Source: Lysobacterales bacterium (GTDB lineage Bacteria > Pseudomonadota > Gammaproteobacteria > Xanthomonadales > Rhodanobacteraceae). From it: a DNA stretch of 64,000 bases. Positions 19,298 to 27,804 of the stretch are shown in pieces. How positions within the stretch are numbered: the first letter of the stretch is position 1; every line of letters begins with the position of its first letter. The DNA lies in the NCBI GenBank assembly GCA_021324945.1, contig JAJPID010000065.1, positions 85,720-149,719 of the forward strand, given 5' to 3'. Position numbers and translations under genes: made by a program. Below the pieces are notes generated by a model. That model made no database searches, was not told the DNA's origin, and saw only the letters and a list, made by a program, of their open reading frames with translations.

Positions 19298-19467
19298 ATG
19301 GCAAGGCAGATGACTTTCGTGATTGACGTAGTGGCATTGGCGGCCGTGATTGTCGGCGTGGATTTCGCGTTCTTCAGGGAGCGGTTTTAGGAACGGCTGA
19401 TCGCCAACGTCTGCATCGTCTGGTATTCGAAGCTCTTCACTGGCTCTTCTTCAGGTACTCATCCTGA
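19298..19467 (+). pseudogene. Small two-helix membrane protein, interrupted by a stop and a frameshift
   Basis: The ATG at 19298 opens 30 codons ending FFRERF and TAG (19388-19390). If TAG is read as Trp, the frame continues ERLIANVCIV. One missing base near 19413 then restores VFEALHWLFFRYSS and a stop at 19465-19467. The rebuilt product is about 56 residues with two hydrophobic helices (VIDVVALAAVIVGVDFAFF and the second half). It lies between the SPFH gene and its RHH gene. Reconstruction is my inference; a sequence error is possible. Confidence 0.45.
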
Positions 19468-19495
19468 TCCTTTTCAATTCCGATCGGATCGACTC

Positions 19496-19675
19496 TTGGC
19501 ACCGCCGGACAAGAAATCCTATCCGCTGCGCATCAATCCGCAGGTACTGGACGCGATGCAGCGCTGGGCCAACGACGAATTGCGCAGCCTGAACGCGCAG
19601 ATCGAATACATCCTGCGGGACGCACTCCGCAAGGCGGGGCGGGTCAAGTCCGAAGCCACGCGCCGCAAGGATTGA
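19496..19675 (+). CDS. Arc-family ribbon-helix-helix DNA-binding protein
   Basis: Short protein of 59 residues, likely start TTG at 19496, since no ATG or GTG lies in frame upstream. KSYPLRINPQVLDAMQRWAN is the beta strand and first helix of an Arc/MetJ-fold repressor, and ELRSLNAQIEYILRDALRKAG is the second helix. Such proteins dimerise and bind palindromes. The GATATCAT repeat in the SPFH promoter is the likely target, making this the operon repressor. There is no toxin-like gene beside it, so a toxin-antitoxin role is unlikely. Confidence 0.8.
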   Translation: MAPPDKKSYPLRINPQVLDAMQRWANDELRSLNAQIEYILRDALRKAGRVKSEATRRKD

Positions 19676-19741
19676 TCACATTTTTATCGAATTCTGATGT
19701 TGCGCATTTATCCTGCAACTCTCGCAACGAGGAGCCACGCG

Positions 19742-20236
19742 ATGAACAAGCACTTTCCCGCTCTCGCGCTGACTGGTCTCGCCGCGCTCGTGGTGAGCGC
19801 GCACGCACAAACCAGCGGAAACAAGACCACGACGCCGACGATCACGCCGCCGCCATCGATTAATGCGCTCAGCGCCCAAGCGTCGGCAGAGTTGATCGAA
19901 TCCTGCAACAACAAGATGCAGTCGCTGCTGGCCGCCTTGGACAAGGGCGACTACACCGGCGCGGAAATGGATTTCGACGACACCATGAAGGCTGGTCTCA
20001 CGCGCGACCAGTTGCAGCAGGCCTGGCAATCGTTGCCGGCGAAGTTCGGCCAGCCGCTCTCGCGCGGCGCGGCGCACAACAGCACCAGCGACAACTACAT
20101 CGTGATCACCGTGCCGATGCAATATCAGAGCGGCAATCTCGCCGCGCAGATCGCCTGCGGTGCGAACGGCAAGATCGCCGGCTTCCACGTGATGACGATT
20201 CCGGCAGCGGTGCCGGCTTCCACCGCAGGCGGATGA
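19742..20236 (+). CDS. Secreted DUF3887-like protein
   Basis: Protein of 164 residues with a Sec signal peptide (ALALTGLAALVVSAHAQ, cleavage near residue 23). A short Thr/Pro linker and a single domain follow (LIESCNNKMQSLLAALDKGD, DDTMKAGLTRDQLQQAWQSL, DNYIVITVPMQYQSGNLA). This pattern is that of DUF3887, found as an N-terminal module in some secreted hydrolases. Here it stands alone. A ribosome site (GAGGAG) precedes the ATG at 19742. It is followed after 4 nt by a peptidoglycan carboxypeptidase gene, so a cell-envelope role is plausible. Confidence 0.7.
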   Translation: MNKHFPALALTGLAALVVSAHAQTSGNKTTTPTITPPPSINALSAQASAELIESCNNKMQSLLAALDKGDYTGAEMDFDDTMKAGLTRDQLQQAWQSLPAKFGQPLSRGAAHNSTSDNYIVITVPMQYQSGNLAAQIACGANGKIAGFHVMTIPAAVPASTAGG

Positions 20237-20240
20237 CCGC

Positions 20241-20813
20241 ATGGCAATTGCCGCACCGCCATCCCGCCGTGCGGACGGAACGCAGCGCCGCGCACTGATC
20301 GAGCGAGCGCACGCGCTGGGCGTGCCGCGCGACTACGCGCGCGCGCATCGGCTGCGATTGCAGCGCGAACCCGCCCGATTGACCAGCATCGGCTTGGACA
20401 TCCACGGCCGCGAGCAGTGGCTCACACCTTCCGCCGCGCGCGCGTTCGCTGCCATGCGCGGCGCGGCGCTGCACGATGATGTCGACCTGCAAGTCGTCTC
20501 GGCATTCCGCTCGATCGAATACCAGCTCGGGATCCTGGAACGCAAACTGGCGCGTGGTTTGCCGATGGACGAAATCCTGCGCGTCAGCGCCGCGCCCGGC
20601 TACAGCGAACACCACTCCGGCCGCGCGCTCGATCTCACCACGCCCGGATTCGCGCCGCTGGAGGAGGAATTCGAACGCTCGCCCGCGTTCGCTTGGCTCT
20701 CGCGCAACGCCGCGCGATTCGGCTTCGCGCTTTCGTATCCGCGCGAAAACCCGCACGGAATCGCGTATGAGCCATGGCATTGGGTGAGCCGGCGCGCTTG
20801 GGCGATGCCTTGA
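20241..20813 (+). CDS. M15 (VanY-like) D-alanyl-D-alanine carboxypeptidase
   Basis: Zinc peptidase of 190 residues. The metal and catalytic region is clear: VVSAFRSIEYQLGIL, PGYSEHHSGRALDLTTPG with the His and Asp ligands, and the late His in YEPWHWVSR. VanY-type enzymes trim D-Ala-D-Ala peptides of peptidoglycan. No signal peptide is predicted from this start, so either the protein is cytoplasmic or export is not Sec-dependent. It is closely spaced after the DUF3887 gene. Confidence 0.85.
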   Translation: MAIAAPPSRRADGTQRRALIERAHALGVPRDYARAHRLRLQREPARLTSIGLDIHGREQWLTPSAARAFAAMRGAALHDDVDLQVVSAFRSIEYQLGILERKLARGLPMDEILRVSAAPGYSEHHSGRALDLTTPGFAPLEEEFERSPAFAWLSRNAARFGFALSYPRENPHGIAYEPWHWVSRRAWAMP

Positions 20814-20903
20814 TTACGCGCGCCGGAAGTGCGCGCGAACAGCGAAACCGGCCCCCAGCTCAGCGAATGGCGAGCGCCATGGATGGATGCTCGCCGGCTC
20901 CGT

Positions 20904-21593
20904 TCAATCTTGCGACCGTTTTACAGGCTCGCCGCTCCTCTTATTCGGTGCGTTCGCCGCTTCGACAATCTTCCACAGGTAGAAACTGGCGAGCGTGCGA
21001 TACGGCGCCCAGATTTCGCCGAATTCCTGCAACTCGAGCGGTTTGGGCATTTCCTTCATGCGGTGCACGATCTGCGCGCCCTTGCGGATGCCGAGATCGT
21101 GCACGGGCAGCACGTCGGGACGACCGAGACGGAACATCAGCAGCATCTCCACCGTCCAGCGGCCAATCCCGCGCACCTGGATCAGATGGTCGATCAGTTC
21201 CTGATCACCCATGCGCGCCAGTTGCGCGGGCTTCGGCACGATGCCGGCGCGCGCCTTCGCGGCCAGGTCGCGCAACGCCGCGATCTTGTTGCGCGACACG
21301 CCGGCCGCACGCAGCGCCTCATCGCTTGCACCTTCGATCCCCGCGACCGTGATCTTCCTGCCGCGCGGCATCAGTTTCTCGACCCGTCCGACGATCTTCG
21401 CAGCGGCCTTGCCAGAGAGTTGCTGATACAGGATCGCGCGTGCCAGCGCGTCCACAGGATCGAAGCGCGCGTTGAAGTCACGCTCGAGCGGGCCGATCTT
21501 CTTCATCCACGCGGCAAGTTTCTTGTCGCGCTTGCGAAGATGTGCCAGCGCCAGTTCGTGATCGAACCCGCGTGGAATGGAAGTCATCGCCAT
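20904..21593 (-). CDS. DNA-3-methyladenine glycosylase 2 (AlkA-like, HhH-GPD)
   Basis: Base-excision glycosylase of 229 residues. The helix-hairpin-helix is LIQVRGIGRWTVEMLLMF, and the catalytic Asp follows in VLPVHDLGIRKG. ARAILYQQLSGKAAAKIV is the conserved first helix pair. It lacks the extra N-terminal domain of E. coli AlkA, as many short AlkA homologues do. The ATG at 21593 starts 1 nt after the DUF423 stop; 21587 is an alternative. It is last in a minus-strand run that includes the GldG-type ABC genes. Confidence 0.9.
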   Translation of the reverse strand: MAMTSIPRGFDHELALAHLRKRDKKLAAWMKKIGPLERDFNARFDPVDALARAILYQQLSGKAAAKIVGRVEKLMPRGRKITVAGIEGASDEALRAAGVSRNKIAALRDLAAKARAGIVPKPAQLARMGDQELIDHLIQVRGIGRWTVEMLLMFRLGRPDVLPVHDLGIRKGAQIVHRMKEMPKPLELQEFGEIWAPYRTLASFYLWKIVEAANAPNKRSGEPVKRSQD

Positions 21594-21594
21594 T

Positions 21595-21978
21595 TCATTT
21601 TTCTCGATGCAAGCCGATACCCAGCGCGATCCAGCCGGCGACGAAAGCCGCTCCACCCAAGGGCGTGATCGCGCCCACCCAATGTGGCGCGTTCAACGCG
21701 AGCGCATAGAGGCTGCCGCAGAACAACAACAAGCCCAACGCGAACAGCAGTGCGGCGATGTCTGCCACCCGTCCGCGTATCCTCGCCGCAAAGCCGAACG
21801 CCAGCGTGTGCCAGAAGTGGTATTGCATCGCGGTGCGCCAGATTTCCATTTGCGCCGGGGACAACGCGCCGCGCAGCGCGTGTGCGCCGAAAGCGCCGAG
21901 CAGCACGGCGCTCGCACCGAAGATCGCGAGCAACACGCCGGCCCAACGGAAACGCCGATGCGCGGAATTCGCCGTCAT
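21595..21978 (-). CDS. DUF423 (YgdD-like) membrane protein
   Basis: Integral membrane protein of 127 residues with four hydrophobic helices. The family motifs are GASAVLLGAFGAHALRG near the N-terminus and YHFWHTLAFG in the middle. The last helix is AITPLGGAAFVAGWIALGIG. DUF423 has no assigned function. Its start overlaps the stop of the GldG-like gene by ATGA. Confidence 0.9.
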   Translation of the reverse strand: MTANSAHRRFRWAGVLLAIFGASAVLLGAFGAHALRGALSPAQMEIWRTAMQYHFWHTLAFGFAARIRGRVADIAALLFALGLLLFCGSLYALALNAPHWVGAITPLGGAAFVAGWIALGIGLHREK

Positions 21979-23804
21979 GCAAGTCGCCGCCGCGCGCCGC
22001 GCCTTCGCATGCGCCAGCCGCCGTAGATCAGCGCGACCAGCGTCAGCGCAATCGGCATCAGCAGGATGTCGATGAACTTCAGACGCGCGCCGAGGGTCTC
22101 GATGTCGGCGTCAAGTTGCCGTTGCACCTCGCGCAGCTCGCCGCGGATTTGCAGCTTGCGGCGCATGAATTGCTCCACCGCGCTCCTCTGCGACGCGTCC
22201 GCATTCGCGCCGCCGTGAGTCTGCAAGACGGACAATCGCGCCTCGGTGTCGGCCAGCTCGACCAGCAATTCGTTCTGTTTGGCCTTGAACTTCTCGTCTG
22301 CCGCGCGGCGCAGGTTGTCTACCGTGGTGAAGGGCCGATCCGCAACCGCGCGTCCGCGGATGGCGATCAGATCCGAAGGGCCGGCCAGATCGTCCACCGC
22401 GTTGAGAAAGAAATCACCGTTGTTGGCGAAGGCGTTGGTAATCGTCTGCCCGAACGAGGACGTCACCTGCACCCACAATCGATCCGAAAGCAGATCGGTG
22501 TCGGCAACCAGCAGCATCTGGCATTGCGTTTGCGCGCGCGCGAGATGACCCGCGTCCGCGCGTTGCGGAAATGCGGACGCGAAGCGTCCGCTGACGCGCG
22601 CGGCGATGGCGTAATGCTCGCCGGTCGGCGCGTAGCCGGTGTAGAGCGAAGCCGGATTCACCGCATCGCGCACGCGCTGCGCCGACACCGTCATCGCGCC
22701 GGCCGAACTCTGGATCAACGGAATCAGTTTCGTCTGTGATCCGCTCGCAAGTTCGAAATGTCCGGCGCTGGATACGTTGATTGTGTTGAGCGCGGCAGTG
22801 ACCGGATCATCGCGGTTCAAATCGCCGCCGGAAAAACCCAGCACCGCCGGATGCCGCACCGGCGCGGCATCCGGGGTCGGCTGAATCGTGAGCGCGCGGT
22901 CGCGATCCAGCACCACCTGGTCGGGAGCGAACAGCACGCCCCAAGCTCTGAACAGCCGCGGCAGATCGGATTCGCGGCCGGCGTCAATTTCAGAATCGGG
23001 GTCGACGAACGCGACCAGCTTGCCGCCATGCAACACGTATTGATCGATTGCATACGCCGCATCGTCCGGCAGATCCCGCGGGCCAATCAGAACCAGTACG
23101 CGCGTGCGCGCATCGATCGATTTCAGATCCCGCACTTGCAACAGATGCACTTCAAACAACTGCCGTAACTGCTGCAATGCGGTCCATGGCGGCTGCGGCT
23201 GCCGCGTCAGTGGATCGACGCCGCCGGCGATCGGCAGCGTGCTGAGGATGTCCACACGCGGTTTGCTGGTCTGACTCAAATCCAGCACCAGCTTGGCGAG
23301 GTCGTATTCCAGGAACGGTTCGCGATCCGGCAAAAAGAACGGGATCGACGCACTGCGGCCGTCGACGAGGTTGCGCGCGGCCAGGCCGAAGAACAATTTT
23401 TCATCGCCGTTGTTGCCGGGCATGGGAGTGAGGCCGGCGGCGGAAGCGCGATCCTCGTCTTCGGAATACGGCTGTGGATCGATCACCTGCAAATCGATCT
23501 TGCCGTGCGAACGGCGCACGATTTCCTCCAGCATGTCGCCGAGGCGTTGACGGTATGCGCGCAACTGCGGCAGTTCGCGGCTGAGACGATCGGAAAAATA
23601 CAGCGTCAACTGCACCGGCTGGCGCAGCGTCGAAACGATGTGCACCGTGCCGGGCGAGAGCGTGTACAGCTTGTCGGCCGTGAGATCGACGCGTGCACCG
23701 CGCAACCCGGCGGAACTGACCAGCACCAGCAGCACGTACAACGCCGCCAACAGCGTCAGCGCGGCGGACGAATTCAGACGCGGACGTTTTCCCCAATACA
23801 TCAA
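21975..23804 (-). CDS. GldG-like auxiliary component of an ABC transporter
   Basis: Protein of 609 residues anchored by one N-terminal helix (AALTLLAALYVLLVLVS) and one C-terminal helix (ILLMPIALTLVALIYGGW). The large extracytoplasmic region starts with RVDLTADKLYTLSPGTVHIV and contains VDILSTLPIAGG, as in GldG family proteins (ABC_transp_aux). With the permease and ATPase upstream it makes a Gld/CopNOS-type ABC system. In Bacteroidetes GldFG serve gliding; in proteobacteria the substrate is unknown. A coiled-coil stretch lies near residues 510-580. Confidence 0.88.
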   Translation of the reverse strand: MMYWGKRPRLNSSAALTLLAALYVLLVLVSSAGLRGARVDLTADKLYTLSPGTVHIVSTLRQPVQLTLYFSDRLSRELPQLRAYRQRLGDMLEEIVRRSHGKIDLQVIDPQPYSEDEDRASAAGLTPMPGNNGDEKLFFGLAARNLVDGRSASIPFFLPDREPFLEYDLAKLVLDLSQTSKPRVDILSTLPIAGGVDPLTRQPQPPWTALQQLRQLFEVHLLQVRDLKSIDARTRVLVLIGPRDLPDDAAYAIDQYVLHGGKLVAFVDPDSEIDAGRESDLPRLFRAWGVLFAPDQVVLDRDRALTIQPTPDAAPVRHPAVLGFSGGDLNRDDPVTAALNTINVSSAGHFELASGSQTKLIPLIQSSAGAMTVSAQRVRDAVNPASLYTGYAPTGEHYAIAARVSGRFASAFPQRADAGHLARAQTQCQMLLVADTDLLSDRLWVQVTSSFGQTITNAFANNGDFFLNAVDDLAGPSDLIAIRGRAVADRPFTTVDNLRRAADEKFKAKQNELLVELADTEARLSVLQTHGGANADASQRSAVEQFMRRKLQIRGELREVQRQLDADIETLGARLKFIDILLMPIALTLVALIYGGWRMRRRGARRRLA

Positions 23805-23864
23805 AACGCCTCGACAATCTGATCGGCTTGCGCCCTGAGCGGCACCCGGTTGCTTTCACACCCC

Positions 23865-23896
23865 CAATCGATCTCTTGCCTGCAAGGGATCGATTG
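23865..23896. repeat. Intercistronic palindrome inside the ABC operon
   Basis: The 145-nt gap between the permease and GldG genes holds a 32-nt near-perfect inverted repeat. The outer arms are CAATCGATC and GATCGATTG, the inner arms CTTGC and GCAAG. It has no T-tract, so it is more likely an mRNA-processing or stability hairpin, or a small inserted element, than a terminator. Confidence 0.5.
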
Positions 23897-23949
23897 CCCC
23901 CTTGACTCAAGCGGGCTGAAGATCGAGAGTCCCTGCGGCGTTCTCATTT

Positions 23950-24735
23950 TCAGACTCCCCGCTTGGTATCCAGCACGATCACGCACGCGGCGAGCCACAC
24001 CGCGATCGTCAGGATGAAGTAAACGAAATCGCGCAAATCGAGCACGCCGCGCGAGATCGCGTTGAAGTGCGCATACAGACTCAAATCCGCCAGCGCATCG
24101 GCGAGCGCCGGCCAGCCCAACGCGTGCAGCGGTCCTTGCACCAGCGGATAGCCCGCCATCAACAGCAGAAAACAGATCGCGACGGCGAGGATGAAGGCGA
24201 TCACCTGGCTGCGCGTGCACGCGGAGACGCATTCGCCGATCGCGAGGAATGCGCCGGCTAGTAGAAAGCTGCCGATGTAACCGGCGAGGATCACGCCGTT
24301 GTCGGGATCGCCGAGATAGTCTACGGTAAGCCACATCGGAAACGTCAGCGCCAGCGCCATGCCGACGCAGATCCACGCCGCGCAGAATTTGGCGAGCACC
24401 GCCTGCCACGGCCGGATCGGCAAGGTCAGCAGCAATTCCAGCGTGCCGCTGCGGCGCTCTTCCGCCCACAAGCGCATCGCCAGCGCCGGTACCAACACCA
24501 GATACAGCCACGGATGGAACTGGAAGAACGGTTGCAGGTCGGCTTGGCCGCGCTCGAAGAAACCGCCGAGATAGAAAGTGAGCGCGCCGGCCAGCAGCAG
24601 GAAAATCACGGTGAACAGCCACGCGACCGGTGTGATCAGATAGCCACGCAATTCGCGCAGCAGCACGCCGGCGAACGCGCTGCCGAGCAGGCGCCTGCCT
24701 CGGAAAACATTTTCTTCTGCGCAGCGATCGATCAT
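23950..24735 (-). CDS. ABC transporter permease (GldF-like)
   Basis: Permease of 261 residues with six hydrophobic helices. VLLRELRGYLITPVAWLF at the N-terminus, the WAEERRSGTLELLLTLPI cytoplasmic motif and AGYIGSFLLAGAFLAIGECVSA are typical of ABC2-type permeases that pair with GldG proteins. The ATG at 24735 overlaps the ATPase stop as ATGA. A start nearer residue 20 is possible. Confidence 0.88.
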   Translation of the reverse strand: MIDRCAEENVFRGRRLLGSAFAGVLLRELRGYLITPVAWLFTVIFLLLAGALTFYLGGFFERGQADLQPFFQFHPWLYLVLVPALAMRLWAEERRSGTLELLLTLPIRPWQAVLAKFCAAWICVGMALALTFPMWLTVDYLGDPDNGVILAGYIGSFLLAGAFLAIGECVSACTRSQVIAFILAVAICFLLLMAGYPLVQGPLHALGWPALADALADLSLYAHFNAISRGVLDLRDFVYFILTIAVWLAACVIVLDTKRGV

Positions 24736-25670
24736 GCGGCACGCGCCATCGCGGCGTCATCGGTAATGCGGCGAAACACTTCGTCCAGGCGGCCGCGTTC
24801 CAGTTGCAATTCGTCCACGCTCACACCCTGCGCTTCAAGCAGACGCTGCACTTCTCCCAGGATCCGTTTGCCTGCGCGCGGAAACACCGTGACGCGGCCG
24901 TCGGCCGGATCCACTTCCACGCTGTCCACATCCGGCAGTCGCGCCAGCAATTCGCGCAGCAGCGCATTGGCCGGCGCGTGGAAACTCACCGCTCCATGAT
25001 GGCGCGACTGCATTTCCAGTTCCGCCGGCGTGCCCTGCACGCGCAACCGACCGTTGGCCAGAATGGCTACGCGATTGCACACCGTGCGCACTTCGTTCAA
25101 GGCATGCGTGCAGAGGATGATCGCGCGGTCTCGTGCCATTTCGCGGATCAGCGCGTGCACTTCGCGCTGCTGGTTGGGATCCAGGCCGTCGGTCGGTTCA
25201 TCAAGAATTAACGCCGGCGGATCGTGCAGCAGCGCCTGCGCAAGACAAACGCGTCGGCGGAACCCCTTCGACAAGGTATCGATCGACTGCTCCAACACCG
25301 ACTGCAATTGCAGCAGCGCGATCATCTCGTCCAGCCGGCGGTTGCGCGCGATGCCGGTCAAGCCGCGCACACGCGCGACAAACTGCAGGAACTCGCGCAC
25401 GTTCATCTCGCCATAACTGGGCGCGCCTTCCGGCAGATAACCCAGCGCACGTCGTGCCGAAAGCGGATCGCGCACCACATCGTGCCCGCACACGCGCGCA
25501 CGGCCGGAACTCGGCAACAGAAATCCCGCGATCATGCGCATGGACGTGGATTTGCCCGCGCCGTTGGGCCCTAGCAGCCCCAGCACCTGTCCTGCCGCCA
25601 CGCGTAGATTCAAGTCGGCCACCGCCTGCAACGCGCCGTAGCGCTTGCTCAAGGCTTCCGTTTCGATCAT
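24732..25670 (-). CDS. ABC transporter ATP-binding protein (GldA-like)
   Basis: ATPase of 312 residues. Walker A GPNGAGKST is at residues 34-42, the signature is LSKGFRRRVCLAQALLHD, Walker B is ALILDEPTDGLDP, and the switch His is in ILCTHALNEV. The C-terminal 90 residues form the extra domain seen in Gld/Nos-type ATPases. It is first in the operon with permease and GldG. The frame opens to 25757, but that would run through a terminator, so ATG 25670 is used. Confidence 0.93.
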   Translation of the reverse strand: MIETEALSKRYGALQAVADLNLRVAAGQVLGLLGPNGAGKSTSMRMIAGFLLPSSGRARVCGHDVVRDPLSARRALGYLPEGAPSYGEMNVREFLQFVARVRGLTGIARNRRLDEMIALLQLQSVLEQSIDTLSKGFRRRVCLAQALLHDPPALILDEPTDGLDPNQQREVHALIREMARDRAIILCTHALNEVRTVCNRVAILANGRLRVQGTPAELEMQSRHHGAVSFHAPANALLRELLARLPDVDSVEVDPADGRVTVFPRAGKRILGEVQRLLEAQGVSVDELQLERGRLDEVFRRITDDAAMARAA

Positions 25671-25710
25671 GCGAGGATTGTAATGCCCGGGAGCGTTCGC
25701 GTAAGCGCAA

Positions 25711-25743
25711 ACGAAAAGCCCGCCAATGCGGCGGGCTTTTCGT
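25711..25743 (-). terminator. Rho-independent terminator after the SRPBCC gene
   Basis: Perfect 14-bp stem, ACGAAAAGCCCGCC and its complement, with a 5-nt loop. On the minus strand it ends GGCGGGCTTTTCGT. It lies 14 nt past the stop of the SRPBCC gene and upstream of the ABC operon, separating the two transcripts. It is near-symmetric and could act in both directions. Confidence 0.8.
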
Positions 25744-25756
25744 TTCGCGCAAGACA

Positions 25757-27130
25757 TCAGCCGTGCTTGCGTTTGGGCACCGGTTTCTTGACTGCGGGTT
25801 TATTGTTTGCGGCGGCGTTCTGCGCGGGCGCCGCGACGGCGGTTTGCCATGCGGCGGGATTCAGCGGCTGCAACGGCCCGACCTTGCCGGATGCCTGCTC
25901 CGGCGTCTGCGGCGGCACATCGCCCTGCAGCGGCAGGAACACGCGGAACTGCTGCTGGTCGTACGCGACGTTTGGCAGCGAGACCAGTTCATCGTAGTAA
26001 CGATGCGTGGTGTCATCGAAGGTGTAGCCGTGCGTAAGGCTGTATGCCTTCAGCGCCAGGCGCATCAGCGGAATGCCCGCAGGCGTGCCCTGCCAATCGC
26101 TTTCCAGCGCGGGGCCGCCAGGCAGCATCGCCGCGCGCACAGTTCCGTCCACCACCAGGTTACCCTTGGAATCGACGCTGCCCGGTGTCATCGCGGGCGC
26201 CGCACCGGCGGAACTGCCGCTGGCCGGCGCGGAGCTTGAGCCGGATGCCGGCGTGCTGCCCGGTGCGTTTTCCGCCTGCGCGGTGAGCCTGGTGAGATCC
26301 TGCGTCTGCCCGTTGACGTTGAGGCTGGTTGCATCGATCGGCACCGCCACGTCGAAGGTGTAGTTCTCGTCGCCGTAATCGGTGGTCAGCGTGATGCGCG
26401 GGCCGTTCTGATGCACGTTCAGTTTCTTCAGTGCCGCGTCGATCGCCTGCATCGCCTTGGCGGTGGCGGCGTCCACGTCGTCCAGCGTGCGCGGTGCCTG
26501 CGTGGAAACGAACAGGATCGGCTGCGCCTGTGTCTGCACGATGCGCATCGGCGTCTTGGTGTAATCGACGTTCGGAATCGACGCCAGCGTGTTCTGCAGG
26601 TCGTTCAAGCTGTAATTGATCAACGTGTCGGGATCGCCCCGCAGGAACAGGCGCGAGTAGCGGTCGATCAGGTTCCAGCCGTAATCGACGTCATAGGTCC
26701 ACGTGACCTTGGTGAGACGCTGGTTGTTCTGTGGTTCGAGCGTTAGCGTGAACTGCTTGTTGTGGCCGCGCCAGGTGCCATCCATGTCCCACACGATCTC
26801 GCCCTTGCCGGTGGGATCGAGATTGCCGGACTTGTTGGTGAGTGTGGCATGGCCGACCTTGTCGTCGCCGCTCCAGCTCACCTTGGCACCCGGGCCATAC
26901 GGTGCGCCGGACACGGTGATCTGCACGCGCGGATCCTCGGCCTTCAGTACCGGTCCGGAGTAATCCTGGAAGCGGCGGAAGTTGTTGAGCAGGTCGTAGG
27001 TCTGGTGCGGATCGTGGCTGATCGACAGCGAGCGCTGGATGCTGCCGTGCGAAGGCATCAGCAAGCCCACGACGATGGCCGCGATGAACACCAGGATGAT
27101 GGCCACGATGAATTCGAGCACTCGCGTCAT
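25757..27130 (-). CDS. Membrane-anchored SRPBCC (polyketide cyclase-like) protein
   Basis: Protein of 457 residues with one N-terminal helix (FIVAIILVFIAAIVVGLLM). An SRPBCC/START-like domain follows (SLSISHDPHQTYDLLNNFRR, SWSGDDKVGHATLT, EPQNNQRLTKVTWTYDVDYG) up to about residue 180. A second alpha/beta region runs to about 290, then a Pro/Ala/Ser linker, a shorter C-terminal domain and a Lys-rich tail. Similar two-domain proteins occur in Xanthomonadales without known function. A strong terminator follows. Confidence 0.75.
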   Translation of the reverse strand: MTRVLEFIVAIILVFIAAIVVGLLMPSHGSIQRSLSISHDPHQTYDLLNNFRRFQDYSGPVLKAEDPRVQITVSGAPYGPGAKVSWSGDDKVGHATLTNKSGNLDPTGKGEIVWDMDGTWRGHNKQFTLTLEPQNNQRLTKVTWTYDVDYGWNLIDRYSRLFLRGDPDTLINYSLNDLQNTLASIPNVDYTKTPMRIVQTQAQPILFVSTQAPRTLDDVDAATAKAMQAIDAALKKLNVHQNGPRITLTTDYGDENYTFDVAVPIDATSLNVNGQTQDLTRLTAQAENAPGSTPASGSSSAPASGSSAGAAPAMTPGSVDSKGNLVVDGTVRAAMLPGGPALESDWQGTPAGIPLMRLALKAYSLTHGYTFDDTTHRYYDELVSLPNVAYDQQQFRVFLPLQGDVPPQTPEQASGKVGPLQPLNPAAWQTAVAAPAQNAAANNKPAVKKPVPKRKHG

Positions 27131-27804
27131 GCAGATCTCCGCGTTTTCTGCTTGTCGTCATTGCGGGAGCGCCACGTGCGCTTGGACCCGCTGCCGCGCA
27201 CCGCGCGCGGCCGAAACGCGGATGGTAGCGGCTCCCGGGCTGCGGCGCTATCGTCATGAGAGCTTGGGTCCTCCAGACGCCTCGGTGCTATCAGCGTCCC
27301 AATCCCCACACCCCCATCAAATCCTGCTCGTCAGGTTTGATCGCCCCTGGGTCAAGGGGATCCAGCTCGCGCGCGGAATTGACTTGGGGTGCACGTTTTC
27401 GGCGCGAAAGTCGCGGCGCGACCCGTCGCCGCAAAGTCCGTTCCGCTTCACCCGCCGATGAGCCGCGTCTGCCGCTGGCCAAACCCGTGCGCGTGATTCC
27501 GCGCGGGCGCTTGTCGCAAATACGCCGCGAAGCAGCGGATTGCCGCGCGCGCCCGCGGTGGCGCAACGCCACTCAGGCCATCTTGGGGGATGTCCGCAAC
27601 GCGCAAAGGAAGACATCGAAGAGCGGTCGTTCATCGGCTGGCAGAATCAATCGACAGGCGATTTGCGAAAAGTGGCCGCGGCGGCAAAGCACGAAAATTA
27701 TCGTCGTCCCTGCCGCCCATCCATCCGCCGTTGCGGGCGACGCAGGCATCGTATACAGGCGCCAGCTGCTACAATGCGCATAACCCGACGGCATAGCTGA
27801 TGCC
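27131..27804. other. 674-nt intergenic region without a confident gene
   Basis: Long GC-rich gap between two divergent genes. Open frames on both strands have the composition of random GC-rich sequence. The one partial exception is the minus-strand end at 27291-27370, whose translation ends LDPGAIKPDEQDLMGVWGLG and stops. It could be the tail of a lost gene. A TACAAT box at 27771-27776 may be the -10 of the cysteine dioxygenase gene. No tRNA, 6S or SRP RNA pattern was recognised. Confidence 0.4.
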
